Shown here piece after piece: positions 12,217-19,249 of a stretch of 45,790 nucleotides of DNA. Source of the stretch: an uncultured Eubacteriales bacterium (GTDB lineage: Bacteria > Bacillota > Clostridia > Oscillospirales > Oscillospiraceae); NCBI GenBank assembly GCA_900543625.1, contig UQSF01000016.1, positions 1 to 45,790 on the forward strand, in the 5' to 3' direction. The notes under the pieces were generated by a model, which worked only from the letters and a program-made list of their open reading frames with translations, did not search any database and was not told where the DNA came from. Position 1 is the stretch's first letter. Each line of letters opens with the position of its first letter. Position numbers and translations under genes: made by a program.

Positions 12217-12255
12217 AAAAAAGCCAGCCACGGCGTCGCCGCGGCTGGCTTTTTT
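12217..12255 (+). terminator. Terminator after dnaJ (bidirectional type)
   Basis: Stem AGCCAGCC (12222-12229) with GGCTGGCT (12243-12250), flanked by an A run before and a T run after; the loop itself can pair further. It ends the heat-shock operon. Confidence 0.85.
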
Positions 12256-12276
12256 CCGGCTTCTAGACAGATGCAA

Positions 12277-12532
12277 AGCGTGCACGGGGGCTCCCGCGCA
12301 CGCTCCAGCTTGTCAAAACCTCGTAGAGTTTGCGCCCGCAGGCGCAAAGAAAGTCCAATCATTTTCTTCGGCGACATGTGCGGCGAAGAAAATACCGCTC
12401 GGCCTGCAAACGTGCGCGCCGGCCGCCTCCGGCGGACAGCGCGTGCGCTGCAGTCAGGCAGCCCACCCCCTTGTCAAAAAGTAATACTTTTTGACAGTCT
12501 CAAAGCGTGCGCGGGTAACACCCGCGCACGCT
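12277..12532. repeat. Hairpin-rich non-coding region with repeated palindromes
   Basis: The 293-bp space between the dnaJ terminator and the spoIVB stop holds no convincing gene. It contains five inverted repeats: 12277-12304 (12-bp arms, one mismatch), 12329-12348 (8-bp arms), 12361-12393 (10-bp arms), 12473-12495 (GTCAAAAAGTA and its complement, one central base) and 12504-12532 (perfect 12-bp arms). The first and last share almost the same arm, AGCGTGCRCGGG, so this unit is repeated 227 bp apart. It may be a mobile or repeated intergenic element, or a structured RNA. Confidence 0.55.
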
Positions 12533-12548
12533 CGCCCGCTCCTGCTGC

Positions 12549-13553
12549 TTACGCTGCCTGTGCCTGCGCCGCCGCGAGCATATCGTCAATGCTCACGCCG
12601 TAGCCCTTGGCGGGGTCTGCCAGCAGCACATGCGTCACCGCGCCGATGAGTCTGCCGTCCTGCAGGATGGGGCTGCCGCTCATGCCCTGCACGATGCCGC
12701 CGGTCGCCGCGAGCAGCGCGGGGTCTGTGACGGTGATGGCAAAGCGCGTGCTCGCTCCGTCGTGATAGACCCGCGTGATGTTCACGGTGTACGCCTGCAC
12801 GGTGTCGCCCGCGACCGTGGACAGGATGGTCGCGCTGCCGGTCTTGACGGCGTTTGCGGGCGCGGTCTCGACAGGTGTGCCGTCCGGCGGCGCGTCGAGC
12901 GTGCCGAAGATACCGAACAGGCCGTTGCACTCGATCGCACCGATGCGGTCTGCGGCATCGAAGCTGCCGACCAGCTCACCGGCCGTGCCGTGCCCGCCCG
13001 GACGCACATCCGCAACGACGGCCGAGAGCACGCTGCCGTCGCGCAGCGGCATGAGCGCACCGCTCGTCTCATCCGCGATGCCGTGGCCGAGCGCGCCGTA
13101 GTGCCCCGTGGCCGGATCGTAGTACGTGAGCGTGCCGACGCCGGTCACACCGTCGCGCAGCCAGAGCCCGAGCTGCCGCGTGCCGTCGGGCATAACGGCG
13201 GGCGTGACCGCAGCCGTGACCTCGGCACCGCCGCGCCGGACGGTCACGCTCACGGTGTCCCCCGCTGCGTCGAGCGCCGCCAGAAAGTCCGCCGACGACA
13301 CGATCTCCCGCCCGTCCATGCGGCAGATCACGTCGCCGGGGCGCAGCCCCGCGTCCTTTGCGGGCGTGCACGTGCCGCCGGGCGTGTCCACCTCGGCCAG
13401 ATCCGCCACGAGCACGCCTGCCGTGGTCATCTGGATGCCGACCGCCTGACCGAGCGGCACAAGTGACGCCGCCTGTACAGCCACGCCCATACAAAGCGCA
13501 AACGCGAGCGCGAGCAGGGCCGTGCGGCACAGTCTCCTTGGTTTTGTCTGCAA
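12549..13553 (-). CDS. spoIVB: SpoIVB-type sporulation serine protease (PDZ + peptidase S55)
   Basis: In Bacillus, SpoIVB is secreted from the forespore and cleaves SpoIVFA to trigger pro-sigma-K processing. The 334-residue product has an N-terminal signal/anchor (residues 7-29), a PDZ domain (about 45-115, with G-L-R-P-G-D-V-I) and an S55 peptidase domain. The catalytic triad can be placed: H157 in L-G-H-G-I-A-D, D277 in V-T-D-P-A-L-L and S292 in G-M-S-G-S-P. The 15-residue D-to-S spacing equals that of B. subtilis SpoIVB. The start is TTG, preceded by a GGGGGG tract. It is shorter than B. subtilis SpoIVB (about 425). It strongly suggests a spore-former. Confidence 0.88.
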   Translation of the reverse strand: MQTKPRRLCRTALLALAFALCMGVAVQAASLVPLGQAVGIQMTTAGVLVADLAEVDTPGGTCTPAKDAGLRPGDVICRMDGREIVSSADFLAALDAAGDTVSVTVRRGGAEVTAAVTPAVMPDGTRQLGLWLRDGVTGVGTLTYYDPATGHYGALGHGIADETSGALMPLRDGSVLSAVVADVRPGGHGTAGELVGSFDAADRIGAIECNGLFGIFGTLDAPPDGTPVETAPANAVKTGSATILSTVAGDTVQAYTVNITRVYHDGASTRFAITVTDPALLAATGGIVQGMSGSPILQDGRLIGAVTHVLLADPAKGYGVSIDDMLAAAQAQAA

Positions 13554-13716
13554 AAAATCCCCCCTTTTTTGCGTGCAGTATCAGTATGCCGGCTTTCGGA
13601 CAAAATAGCGGCGGAACATTCTTGCTCGTTTGCCTGTGCGGGCGCAAATGCCTGCGGCGGCGCGCATACGATGTACGGAACCAGCTTTGGTAATTCGATG
13701 CATCGGAGGAATTTTC

Positions 13717-14997
13717 ATGACACAGACCCTGAAAGCAGGCGACCGCGGCGCACTCGTGGCGCTGCTGCAGCTCGCGCTCGAACGCGCGGGACAGATGCCG
13801 GGCGCGCTCGACGGTATCTTCGGCGCACAGACCGCAGCGGCCGTGCGCGCGTTTCAGGCGGCAAACGCCCTCGTGCCGGACGGCATCGCGGGCGCACAGA
13901 CGCACCGCGCGCTGCTGCCGTATTACACGGGCTTCGTTTTGCGCACCGTGCGCGCGGGCGACACATTCTCCGCCCTCGCGCAGCAGTACGGCACGAGCGT
14001 GGAAGCCATTCGGCTGGCCAACCCCTACCTTGACCCGGAGCGTCTGCCGATCGGCCGGACGGTGACCGTGCCGCTGCCGTTTCCGGTCACGCCGGTGCGC
14101 ATCCCGTACTCCTCGGCGCTCATCGGCTATGTGGTGCGCGGACTGGCTGCGCGCTATCCCACGCTTGCGATCGGGGAATTCGGGCGCAGCGTGCTTGGAA
14201 AGCCGCTGTGGTATCTGACGCTCGGCAGCGGCGAAAAATGCGTGTTTTATAACGCCGCACACCACGCCAACGAGTGGATCACGACGCCGCTGCTGCTCAC
14301 GTTCTGCGAGCAGCTCTGCGCCCGGCTTGGCGACGGCGGCGAGCTTGGCGGACAGGACATCCGCGCGCTGCTGCGGCAGGTCACGCTCGTGCTCGCTCCG
14401 GCGGTCGACCCGGACGGCATCGACCTTGTGACCGGCGCACTCAGCCGCGAGCGCACCGATGCCGCGCACACGCTCGCGCAGAATTACCCCGCGATCCCCT
14501 TCCCGTCCGGCTGGAAGGCGAACATCCGCGGCGTCGACCTCAACCTGCAGTACCCCGCCGGATGGAGCACCGCGCGCGAGATCAAATTTGCCGCCGGCTA
14601 CACGCGCCCCGGACCGCGCGACTATGTCGGTCCGGCACCGCTGACAGCGCCGGAGAGTCTCGCCATGTACGGCTTCACGCGCGCGCTCGACCCGCAGCTC
14701 ACCCTGTCGTACCACACGCAGGGGCGCGTGATCTACTGGCAGTACGACGGCTATGACGTGCCCGGCAGCAAGGCCATCGCCGAGCGCTTTGCCGCCGCGA
14801 GCGGCTATGCCGTGGCCGAGACGCCCTACGCGGCCGGCCACGCGGGCTACAAGGACTGGTTCCTTCAGGACTTCCGCCGCCCGGGCTTCACGATCGAGGC
14901 GGGCAGCGGCGAAAATCCCCTGCCGCTCAGTCAGTTTCCGGACATCTGGTCGGATAATCTCGGCATCCTCCTCGGCGGAATGGCCGCCGTTTTGTGA
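13717..14997 (+). CDS. Peptidoglycan-binding/LysM/M14 carboxypeptidase (gamma-D-glutamyl-diaminopimelate peptidase I-like)
   Basis: A 426-residue protein with three parts: an N-terminal PG_binding_1 domain (about 5-68), a LysM domain (about 73-120) and a zinc carboxypeptidase M14 domain (about 130-426). Zinc ligands are H183 and E186 in H-H-A-N-E-W and H333 in S-Y-H-T-Q-G; R271 and N276 match the substrate carboxylate site, and E394 in T-I-E-A-G is the catalytic glutamate. This architecture resembles endopeptidase I of Lysinibacillus, which cuts D-Glu-mDAP bonds in wall peptides. There is no signal peptide, so it probably acts in the sporulating cell or after lysis. GGAGGA (13705-13710) precedes ATG. 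It is divergent from spoIVB, 163 bp away, which fits a sporulation or germination role (inference). Confidence 0.85.
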   Translation: MTQTLKAGDRGALVALLQLALERAGQMPGALDGIFGAQTAAAVRAFQAANALVPDGIAGAQTHRALLPYYTGFVLRTVRAGDTFSALAQQYGTSVEAIRLANPYLDPERLPIGRTVTVPLPFPVTPVRIPYSSALIGYVVRGLAARYPTLAIGEFGRSVLGKPLWYLTLGSGEKCVFYNAAHHANEWITTPLLLTFCEQLCARLGDGGELGGQDIRALLRQVTLVLAPAVDPDGIDLVTGALSRERTDAAHTLAQNYPAIPFPSGWKANIRGVDLNLQYPAGWSTAREIKFAAGYTRPGPRDYVGPAPLTAPESLAMYGFTRALDPQLTLSYHTQGRVIYWQYDGYDVPGSKAIAERFAAASGYAVAETPYAAGHAGYKDWFLQDFRRPGFTIEAGSGENPLPLSQFPDIWSDNLGILLGGMAAVL

Positions 14998-15095
14998 CGC
15001 ATGTGAGGCCTTGCATCAGAACCTACACATGACACAGCTTGTCCGTTTTTCGGAAAAATATGTGTGCCGGACGGCAAAAGCGCACCAGAACGCAA

Positions 15096-15129
15096 AAAAC
15101 GCCGTCTCTCGGCCGGGAGACGGCGTTTT
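15096..15129. terminator. Bidirectional terminator between convergent genes
   Basis: A perfect 13-bp stem (15096-15108 with 15117-15129) beginning with AAAA and ending with TTTT. It serves both the M14 peptidase (+) and the lipoprotein gene (-). Confidence 0.88.
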
Positions 15130-15138
15130 CATATTTGC

Positions 15139-15669
15139 TCACGTGCCGCTCTCAGACTGCGGCACCGGCGCGGTGACCTCCGTGCGCGTGACACCCTTGG
15201 AGAACGTCAGGCTCTTGAGGATGGTCGAAAAATCGTTGGACATGCTGCGGTAGAGATCCGCATTTTCGTTGGCAAACTGCACATCGGTCGGCAGCTCGGC
15301 AATGAGGTTGTAGTTCGCCCCGTCGACCGTCAGGCCGCAGATGGCCTGATACTCCGGCAGCTCGGTATAGTCATAATCAGTGGGAAAGACCTCGAGCATA
15401 AACAAAAAGCCGCCGAGCCCGTTGTCATGATCGGTCTTTTCATAAAAGCCGACGTAATAGCCGCCGTCGTTCGCGCCGCACTCGGTCACGTAATGATCGC
15501 CCCAGCTGGCGGGCAGCGTGATGGAAAAATACCCGCCCTTACCGTTGTCATACGTCGGGCAGAGCGTGATGTCCTTCGCCTCGGCCTGTGCATCTGCCGT
15601 CTTCTGGCCGCCGCAGGCAGTCAGCGCCAGCGCCAGTGCCAATATGAGCACCGCAATGCTTCGTTTCAT
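15139..15669 (-). CDS. Putative lipoprotein of unknown function
   Basis: A 176-residue protein with a short Lys/Arg start, a hydrophobic stretch (A-V-L-I-L-A-L-A-L-A-L) and a lipobox L-T-A-C at residues 16-19, so it should be lipid-anchored on the outer face of the membrane. The mature part is acidic with aromatic-rich beta-like segments (Y-F-S-I-T-L-P-A-S-W-G, Y-Y-V-G-F-Y-E-K-T). This resembles small surface lipoproteins seen in Clostridia; I do not recognise a named domain. It has its own sigma-A promoter (15704-15732) and lies downstream of the TRAP permease, from which it is separated by a terminator. No function is claimed. Confidence 0.75.
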   Translation of the reverse strand: MKRSIAVLILALALALTACGGQKTADAQAEAKDITLCPTYDNGKGGYFSITLPASWGDHYVTECGANDGGYYVGFYEKTDHDNGLGGFLFMLEVFPTDYDYTELPEYQAICGLTVDGANYNLIAELPTDVQFANENADLYRSMSNDFSTILKSLTFSKGVTRTEVTAPVPQSESGT

Positions 15670-15703
15670 GCAGATTGCTCCTTTCCGTGTCTTGTATAGA
15701 GAT

Positions 15704-15732
15704 AGTATACGCCATCGGCCGGCACGTGTAAA
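15704..15732 (-). promoter_or_regulatory. Sigma-A promoter of the lipoprotein gene
   Basis: On the minus strand: TTTACA (15732-15727), 17-bp spacer, TATACT (15709-15704), 35 bases before the ATG. Confidence 0.72.
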
Positions 15733-15760
15733 GCCCTGCGCGCCGCGGCGCACGGCGCGC

Positions 15761-15793
15761 AAAAAGAAGCACGCCAGAAATATCTGACGTGCT
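15761..15793 (-). terminator. Terminator after the TRAP permease gene
   Basis: An 11-bp stem (15768-15778 with 15783-15793, one G-T pair) followed on the minus strand by TTCTTTTT (15768-15761). Confidence 0.75.
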
Positions 15794-15817
15794 CCTGCGA
15801 AAAAGGTTCCGGATTTT

Positions 15818-17863
15818 TTATGCTGTGGCAGCTGCGCTGCGCTTGCGAAAAACGATCTGCAGCACAACGACGATCACGATCGCCGCGATACCGACAAGGT
15901 CGGTCATAAGCCTGGGGTCGATCAGGCACAGGCCGCCTGCGGCAAGCAGGATGCGCTGCCACCAAGGTGCGCGTGTGACGACATAGCCCTCGAGCGCGGC
16001 GGCGATGCCGAAGATGCCGAGGCAGGACGAGATGATGACCTGAACTGCGGCGAGCACGCCCTGATCCATGAGCAGCATGGACGGGTTCATCGCAAACATG
16101 TACGGCACGATGAACGCCGCAATGGCGAGCTTTGTCGCATTGATGCCTGTCTTCATGGGGTCGGACTTGGCGATGGCAGAGCCGGCATAGGCAGCCAGCG
16201 CGACCGGCGGCGTGATGTCGGCGACGATGCCGAAGTAGAACACGAAGAAGTGCGCCGCGATCTTCGGAATGCCGAGCGTGATGAGGATCGGCGCGCAGGT
16301 CGAGGCCATGATGCAGTAGTTCGCAGTCGTGGGCACGCCCATGCCGAGCACGATGCAGCAGAGCATGGTCAAAAACAGCGCCAGCAGCAGCGAGAGCGTC
16401 GGGTTCGGGATCTTGCTGCTCAGAGCGACGACGCCGCTGATGAGTTTGGACGCCAGACCCGTGACGGTGATGCAGCCCGCGATCATGCCGGCCATGGAGC
16501 AGGCCACGGCGACCGTGATGCTGCCCTTGCCGCCGGCCTCGAGCGCCTCGAGGATCATCAGGCCGGTCTTTTTGACGGCGATGCCGGCGGCGCTGCCGGT
16601 CTTGGTCTCCTTTGCCTCGGCCGCAGCGTCGCGGATCGTACCGACAAGGCTCACGGCGATGGAGATGAGGATGGCGATGGAGGCCGCATACTGCAGCGAG
16701 CGGATGTTTGCCGTGACCACCCAGATCAGGAACACGAGCGGCAGCAGCAGATAGACGTTGCGCATGAGGTACTTGAAGCGGGGCAGCTCCGAACGCGGGA
16801 TGCCGCGCAGGCCGAGCTTCTTGGCCTCCAGATGCACGGAGATGAAGATGCCGCCGAAGTACAGCACGGCAGGCAGGATCGCCCAGAGGGTGACCTGACC
16901 GTAGGTGACATTCATGTATTCGGCCATCAGGAACGCGGCCGCGCCCATGATGGGCGGCATGATCTGACCGCCGGTGGAGGCTGCCGCCTCGACCGCGCCG
17001 GCAAATTCCGGCTTGTAGCCGGTGCGCTTCATCATCGGGATCGTGACCGAGCCCGTGGTGACGGTGTTGCCGACGGAAGAGCCGGACACCATGCCGCACA
17101 GCGCGGACGAGATGACCGCGACCTTGGCCGGACCGCCGGAGGTCCAGCCGGCGATGGCATTGGCGAGATCAATGAAGAAGCTCGAGATTCCGGTGCGCTC
17201 CAAAAACGCGCCGAAGATGATGAACACCGCGATGAACTTCGCGCACACCTGCACAGGCGTACTGAGCACGCCGGACGTGCCGAAAAAGAGCGTGTAGATC
17301 ACGCGGCCGAGCACCTGCTCGAACGACTGATCGCCCTTGAGCATACTCACGAACGTGTATACGAGCAGCGCGCCGACGACCACAAGGATCGGTACGCCGA
17401 CACAGCGGCGGCAGAGCTCGGCAAGCGTCAGAATGCCGGCCACGCCGACGGCGATGAGAAACGGCGTCATCTTGGCGGCGCTGGTGAGCGTCTTGATGAG
17501 CGTATCGTAGTTAAAGCAGTAGTAGAAAAATGCAGCCGCACCGATGACCATGATGACGATGTCATACCACGGCAGGCGATTGACGTGCACGTGCTTCTTG
17601 CTGACGGGGTAGGTCAGATAGCCCATGATGATGATCAGGCCGAGGAATGCCGTCAGGCGCACCTCGAGCGCGGCGGTGCTGAACAGGGTCGACCAGATGC
17701 AGTAGACCGAGAACAGCGCCATGACGACGGAAATGACGATCTTGGGCTTGCCCGCCCAGATGCGGGTGGCAGACTCGCGGTCATACTTGCGCATGACGGC
17801 GTCCATATCCTCCTGCAGAGAAGCGGCTTCCGCAGCGGCTGCGGTCTTTTTGGTGTCAGACAT
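15818..17863 (-). CDS. TRAP transporter fused permease (DctQ-DctM type, TAXI system)
   Basis: A 681-residue integral membrane protein. The N-terminal third is a hydrophobic DctQ-like/extra-helix section. The rest is a DctM-type large subunit: P-F-L-I-A-V-G-V-A-G, G-S-S-V-G-N-T-V-T-T-G-S-V-T-I-P-M-M-K-R-T-G-Y and the mirrored C-M-I-L-style G-M-G-V-P-T-T-A-N-Y half. Such fused permeases belong to TAXI-TRAP secondary transporters, which use an ion gradient and an external binding protein to import organic acids. The start ATG 17863 has GGAGG 11 bases upstream. The gene for its binding protein lies immediately upstream with a terminator-like hairpin in the 105-bp gap. The substrate is not predictable. 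Confidence 0.9.
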   Translation of the reverse strand: MSDTKKTAAAAEAASLQEDMDAVMRKYDRESATRIWAGKPKIVISVVMALFSVYCIWSTLFSTAALEVRLTAFLGLIIIMGYLTYPVSKKHVHVNRLPWYDIVIMVIGAAAFFYYCFNYDTLIKTLTSAAKMTPFLIAVGVAGILTLAELCRRCVGVPILVVVGALLVYTFVSMLKGDQSFEQVLGRVIYTLFFGTSGVLSTPVQVCAKFIAVFIIFGAFLERTGISSFFIDLANAIAGWTSGGPAKVAVISSALCGMVSGSSVGNTVTTGSVTIPMMKRTGYKPEFAGAVEAAASTGGQIMPPIMGAAAFLMAEYMNVTYGQVTLWAILPAVLYFGGIFISVHLEAKKLGLRGIPRSELPRFKYLMRNVYLLLPLVFLIWVVTANIRSLQYAASIAILISIAVSLVGTIRDAAAEAKETKTGSAAGIAVKKTGLMILEALEAGGKGSITVAVACSMAGMIAGCITVTGLASKLISGVVALSSKIPNPTLSLLLALFLTMLCCIVLGMGVPTTANYCIMASTCAPILITLGIPKIAAHFFVFYFGIVADITPPVALAAYAGSAIAKSDPMKTGINATKLAIAAFIVPYMFAMNPSMLLMDQGVLAAVQVIISSCLGIFGIAAALEGYVVTRAPWWQRILLAAGGLCLIDPRLMTDLVGIAAIVIVVVLQIVFRKRSAAATA

Positions 17864-17895
17864 ATAGGGGGAAACCTCCGTTCCGGGTAGAATGG

Positions 17896-17929
17896 AAAAA
17901 CTACGGCGTCAGGGGTACTGACGCCGTAG
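17896..17929 (-). terminator. Intercistronic terminator between TAXI binding protein and permease genes
   Basis: A perfect 12-bp stem (17901-17912 with 17918-17929), 5-base loop, followed on the minus strand by TTTTTCC. It sits between two genes of the same transport system, so partial read-through would give more binding protein than permease. Confidence 0.85.
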
Positions 17930-17968
17930 CGAACATTTACGGGATGCAGCGCATCACCGGGTCAGGCA

Positions 17969-18976
17969 TCAATAGGTGCCGGCCTTGATGGTGGCGGCGG
18001 TGTAGTACGGGGACGCGGACAGCAGGGACTGCACGTGGCTGTCGTCGAGGCTGACAAGGTAGACATTACCGGCGGTGGCGAGGTCGGTGATGGCCGTGGT
18101 GGGCGCACCGGCGACGATGAACGCGGCGTCGATCTTGCCGTCCTTCAGGCTCTCGGCGCTGTCGCCGAAGCTCTGGTACACAGCGGAGATATCGCTCTCC
18201 TTGAGGTCATAGGCGTTGAGCACGTCAATGGCGTTGAAGTACACGCCGGAGCCGGCTGCGCCGATGGAGACCTTCTTGCCGGCGAGGTCGGCAACGGTCT
18301 TGATGTCAGGGTTGGTGGTGACGATCTGCACCTGCTCCTGATACAGCTGGGCAACGACGGAGAAGCCGGTGACCGGGCTCTCGAACAGGCGCTGGCCGTT
18401 GTAGGCGTAGTTCATAACGTCGCTCTGCACAAAGGCGATCTGGACGTTGCCGTTGGTCAGGTCCTCAACGTTGGCCTGAGAGCCGCCGGAGGTGAGCGCC
18501 GTGACCTTGCAGTCGGAGTTGGTGGAAACGTAGTTGGCCAGCACACTGCCGAAGCCATAGTACGTGCCGGTGTCGCCGCCGGTGCCGAAGTTGAGCGCAG
18601 CGGCGGTGCCGGTGCCGGCGCCGTCCTTGACCGCGTCAACCTTGAGGCCCTTCTCCTCAAAATACTTGGCAGCGCCGGGGTGATACGGCACGCCCTTGAC
18701 CGAGGCGGCAGCCTCGAGGTTCAGCTCTGCGCCCTTGCCGTGCTGAGCGGCGATGGCGTCGAGGTTATTGAAGATGGTGGACACAAACGCATAGATCTGG
18801 TCGGTCGGAACATCGTCACGCGCGATGACGACTGCGCCGACGGAGACGGTGCTGGTGTCGACCTTGGCCGTGGATCCGGAATCGTCTTTTTTGTTGGTGT
18901 CGCCGCCGCCGCAGGCGCACAGCGCAAACACCATGACGAGGGCCAGAGCCAGCGCCACGATTTTGTTGAACTTCAT
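17969..18976 (-). CDS. TAXI-family TRAP solute-binding lipoprotein, apparently circularly permuted
   Basis: A 335-residue lipoprotein (signal 1-21, lipobox L-C-A-C, C22 lipidated) that should capture the substrate for the TRAP permease downstream. The domain order is abnormal. Residues about 41-113 (S-V-G-A-V-V-I-A-R-D-D-V-P to Y-H-P-G-A-A-K-Y-F-E-E-K-G) correspond to the C-terminal segment of ordinary TAXI proteins. Residues 114-127 are a Gly/Ala/Thr linker. Residues 128-335 hold the usual N-terminal part, beginning F-G-T-G-G-D-T-G-T-Y-Y and ending at Y-Y-T-A-A-T-I-K-A-G-T-Y, exactly where the displaced segment normally continues. Every segment appears once, so no part of the fold is missing. 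ATG 18976 follows GGAG. It has its own strong promoter. The family match is sure; the permutation is my reading from remembered family order. Confidence 0.9.
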   Translation of the reverse strand: MKFNKIVALALALVMVFALCACGGGDTNKKDDSGSTAKVDTSTVSVGAVVIARDDVPTDQIYAFVSTIFNNLDAIAAQHGKGAELNLEAAASVKGVPYHPGAAKYFEEKGLKVDAVKDGAGTGTAAALNFGTGGDTGTYYGFGSVLANYVSTNSDCKVTALTSGGSQANVEDLTNGNVQIAFVQSDVMNYAYNGQRLFESPVTGFSVVAQLYQEQVQIVTTNPDIKTVADLAGKKVSIGAAGSGVYFNAIDVLNAYDLKESDISAVYQSFGDSAESLKDGKIDAAFIVAGAPTTAITDLATAGNVYLVSLDDSHVQSLLSASPYYTAATIKAGTY

Positions 18977-19030
18977 AATGGCTTCTCTCCTTTTTGAAAT
19001 TTTCCTCTTCAGAAGATTCAATATGCATTC

Positions 19031-19059
19031 ATTATACCTGCGTGAAGCGTAAATTTCAA
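19031..19059 (-). promoter_or_regulatory. Sigma-A promoter of the TAXI-TRAP operon
   Basis: On the minus strand: TTGAAA (19059-19054), 17-bp spacer, TATAAT (19036-19031). The 5' leader is about 45-50 bases long. Confidence 0.85.
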
Positions 19060-19116
19060 GCAAAAAATGAAACTTTGGCACGCTCGATGTGCAAAATCTT
19101 TCACGCATTAGTGAAA
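19054..19116. promoter_or_regulatory. Palindromes at the TAXI-TRAP promoter (operator candidates)
   Basis: TTTCACGCATTAGTGAAA (19099-19116) has perfect 6-bp arms and lies 40 bp upstream of the -35 box. A looser copy with 5-bp arms, TTTCA-N9-TGAAA (19054-19072), covers the -35 box itself. Similar arms at two places suggest a regulator; which one is unknown. Confidence 0.4.
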
Positions 19117-19194
19117 TTATGATACAAATCGCCACATCTTGCGCCTTTTGGGCAGATTTTCCCTCATCGGGTACAAGATACCTTTTCCATACAG

Positions 19195-19233
19195 AAAAAA
19201 GTCCGGTCTGTGCAGTTTTTGCACAGACCGGAC
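19195..19233 (-). terminator. Terminator after the CNNM/CorC gene pair
   Basis: A perfect 14-bp stem (19201-19214 with 19220-19233) followed on the minus strand by TTTTTT (19200-19195). Confidence 0.9.
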
Positions 19234-19249
19234 TCGGGGCTGTATGCAC

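Noticed and set aside
13560..13700. CATACT/CATACGAT boxes upstream of spoIVB and the M14 gene as sporulation-sigma promoters
   Set aside because: The -10-like boxes exist, but I could not match -35 elements or spacing to sigma-E, F, G or K consensus.
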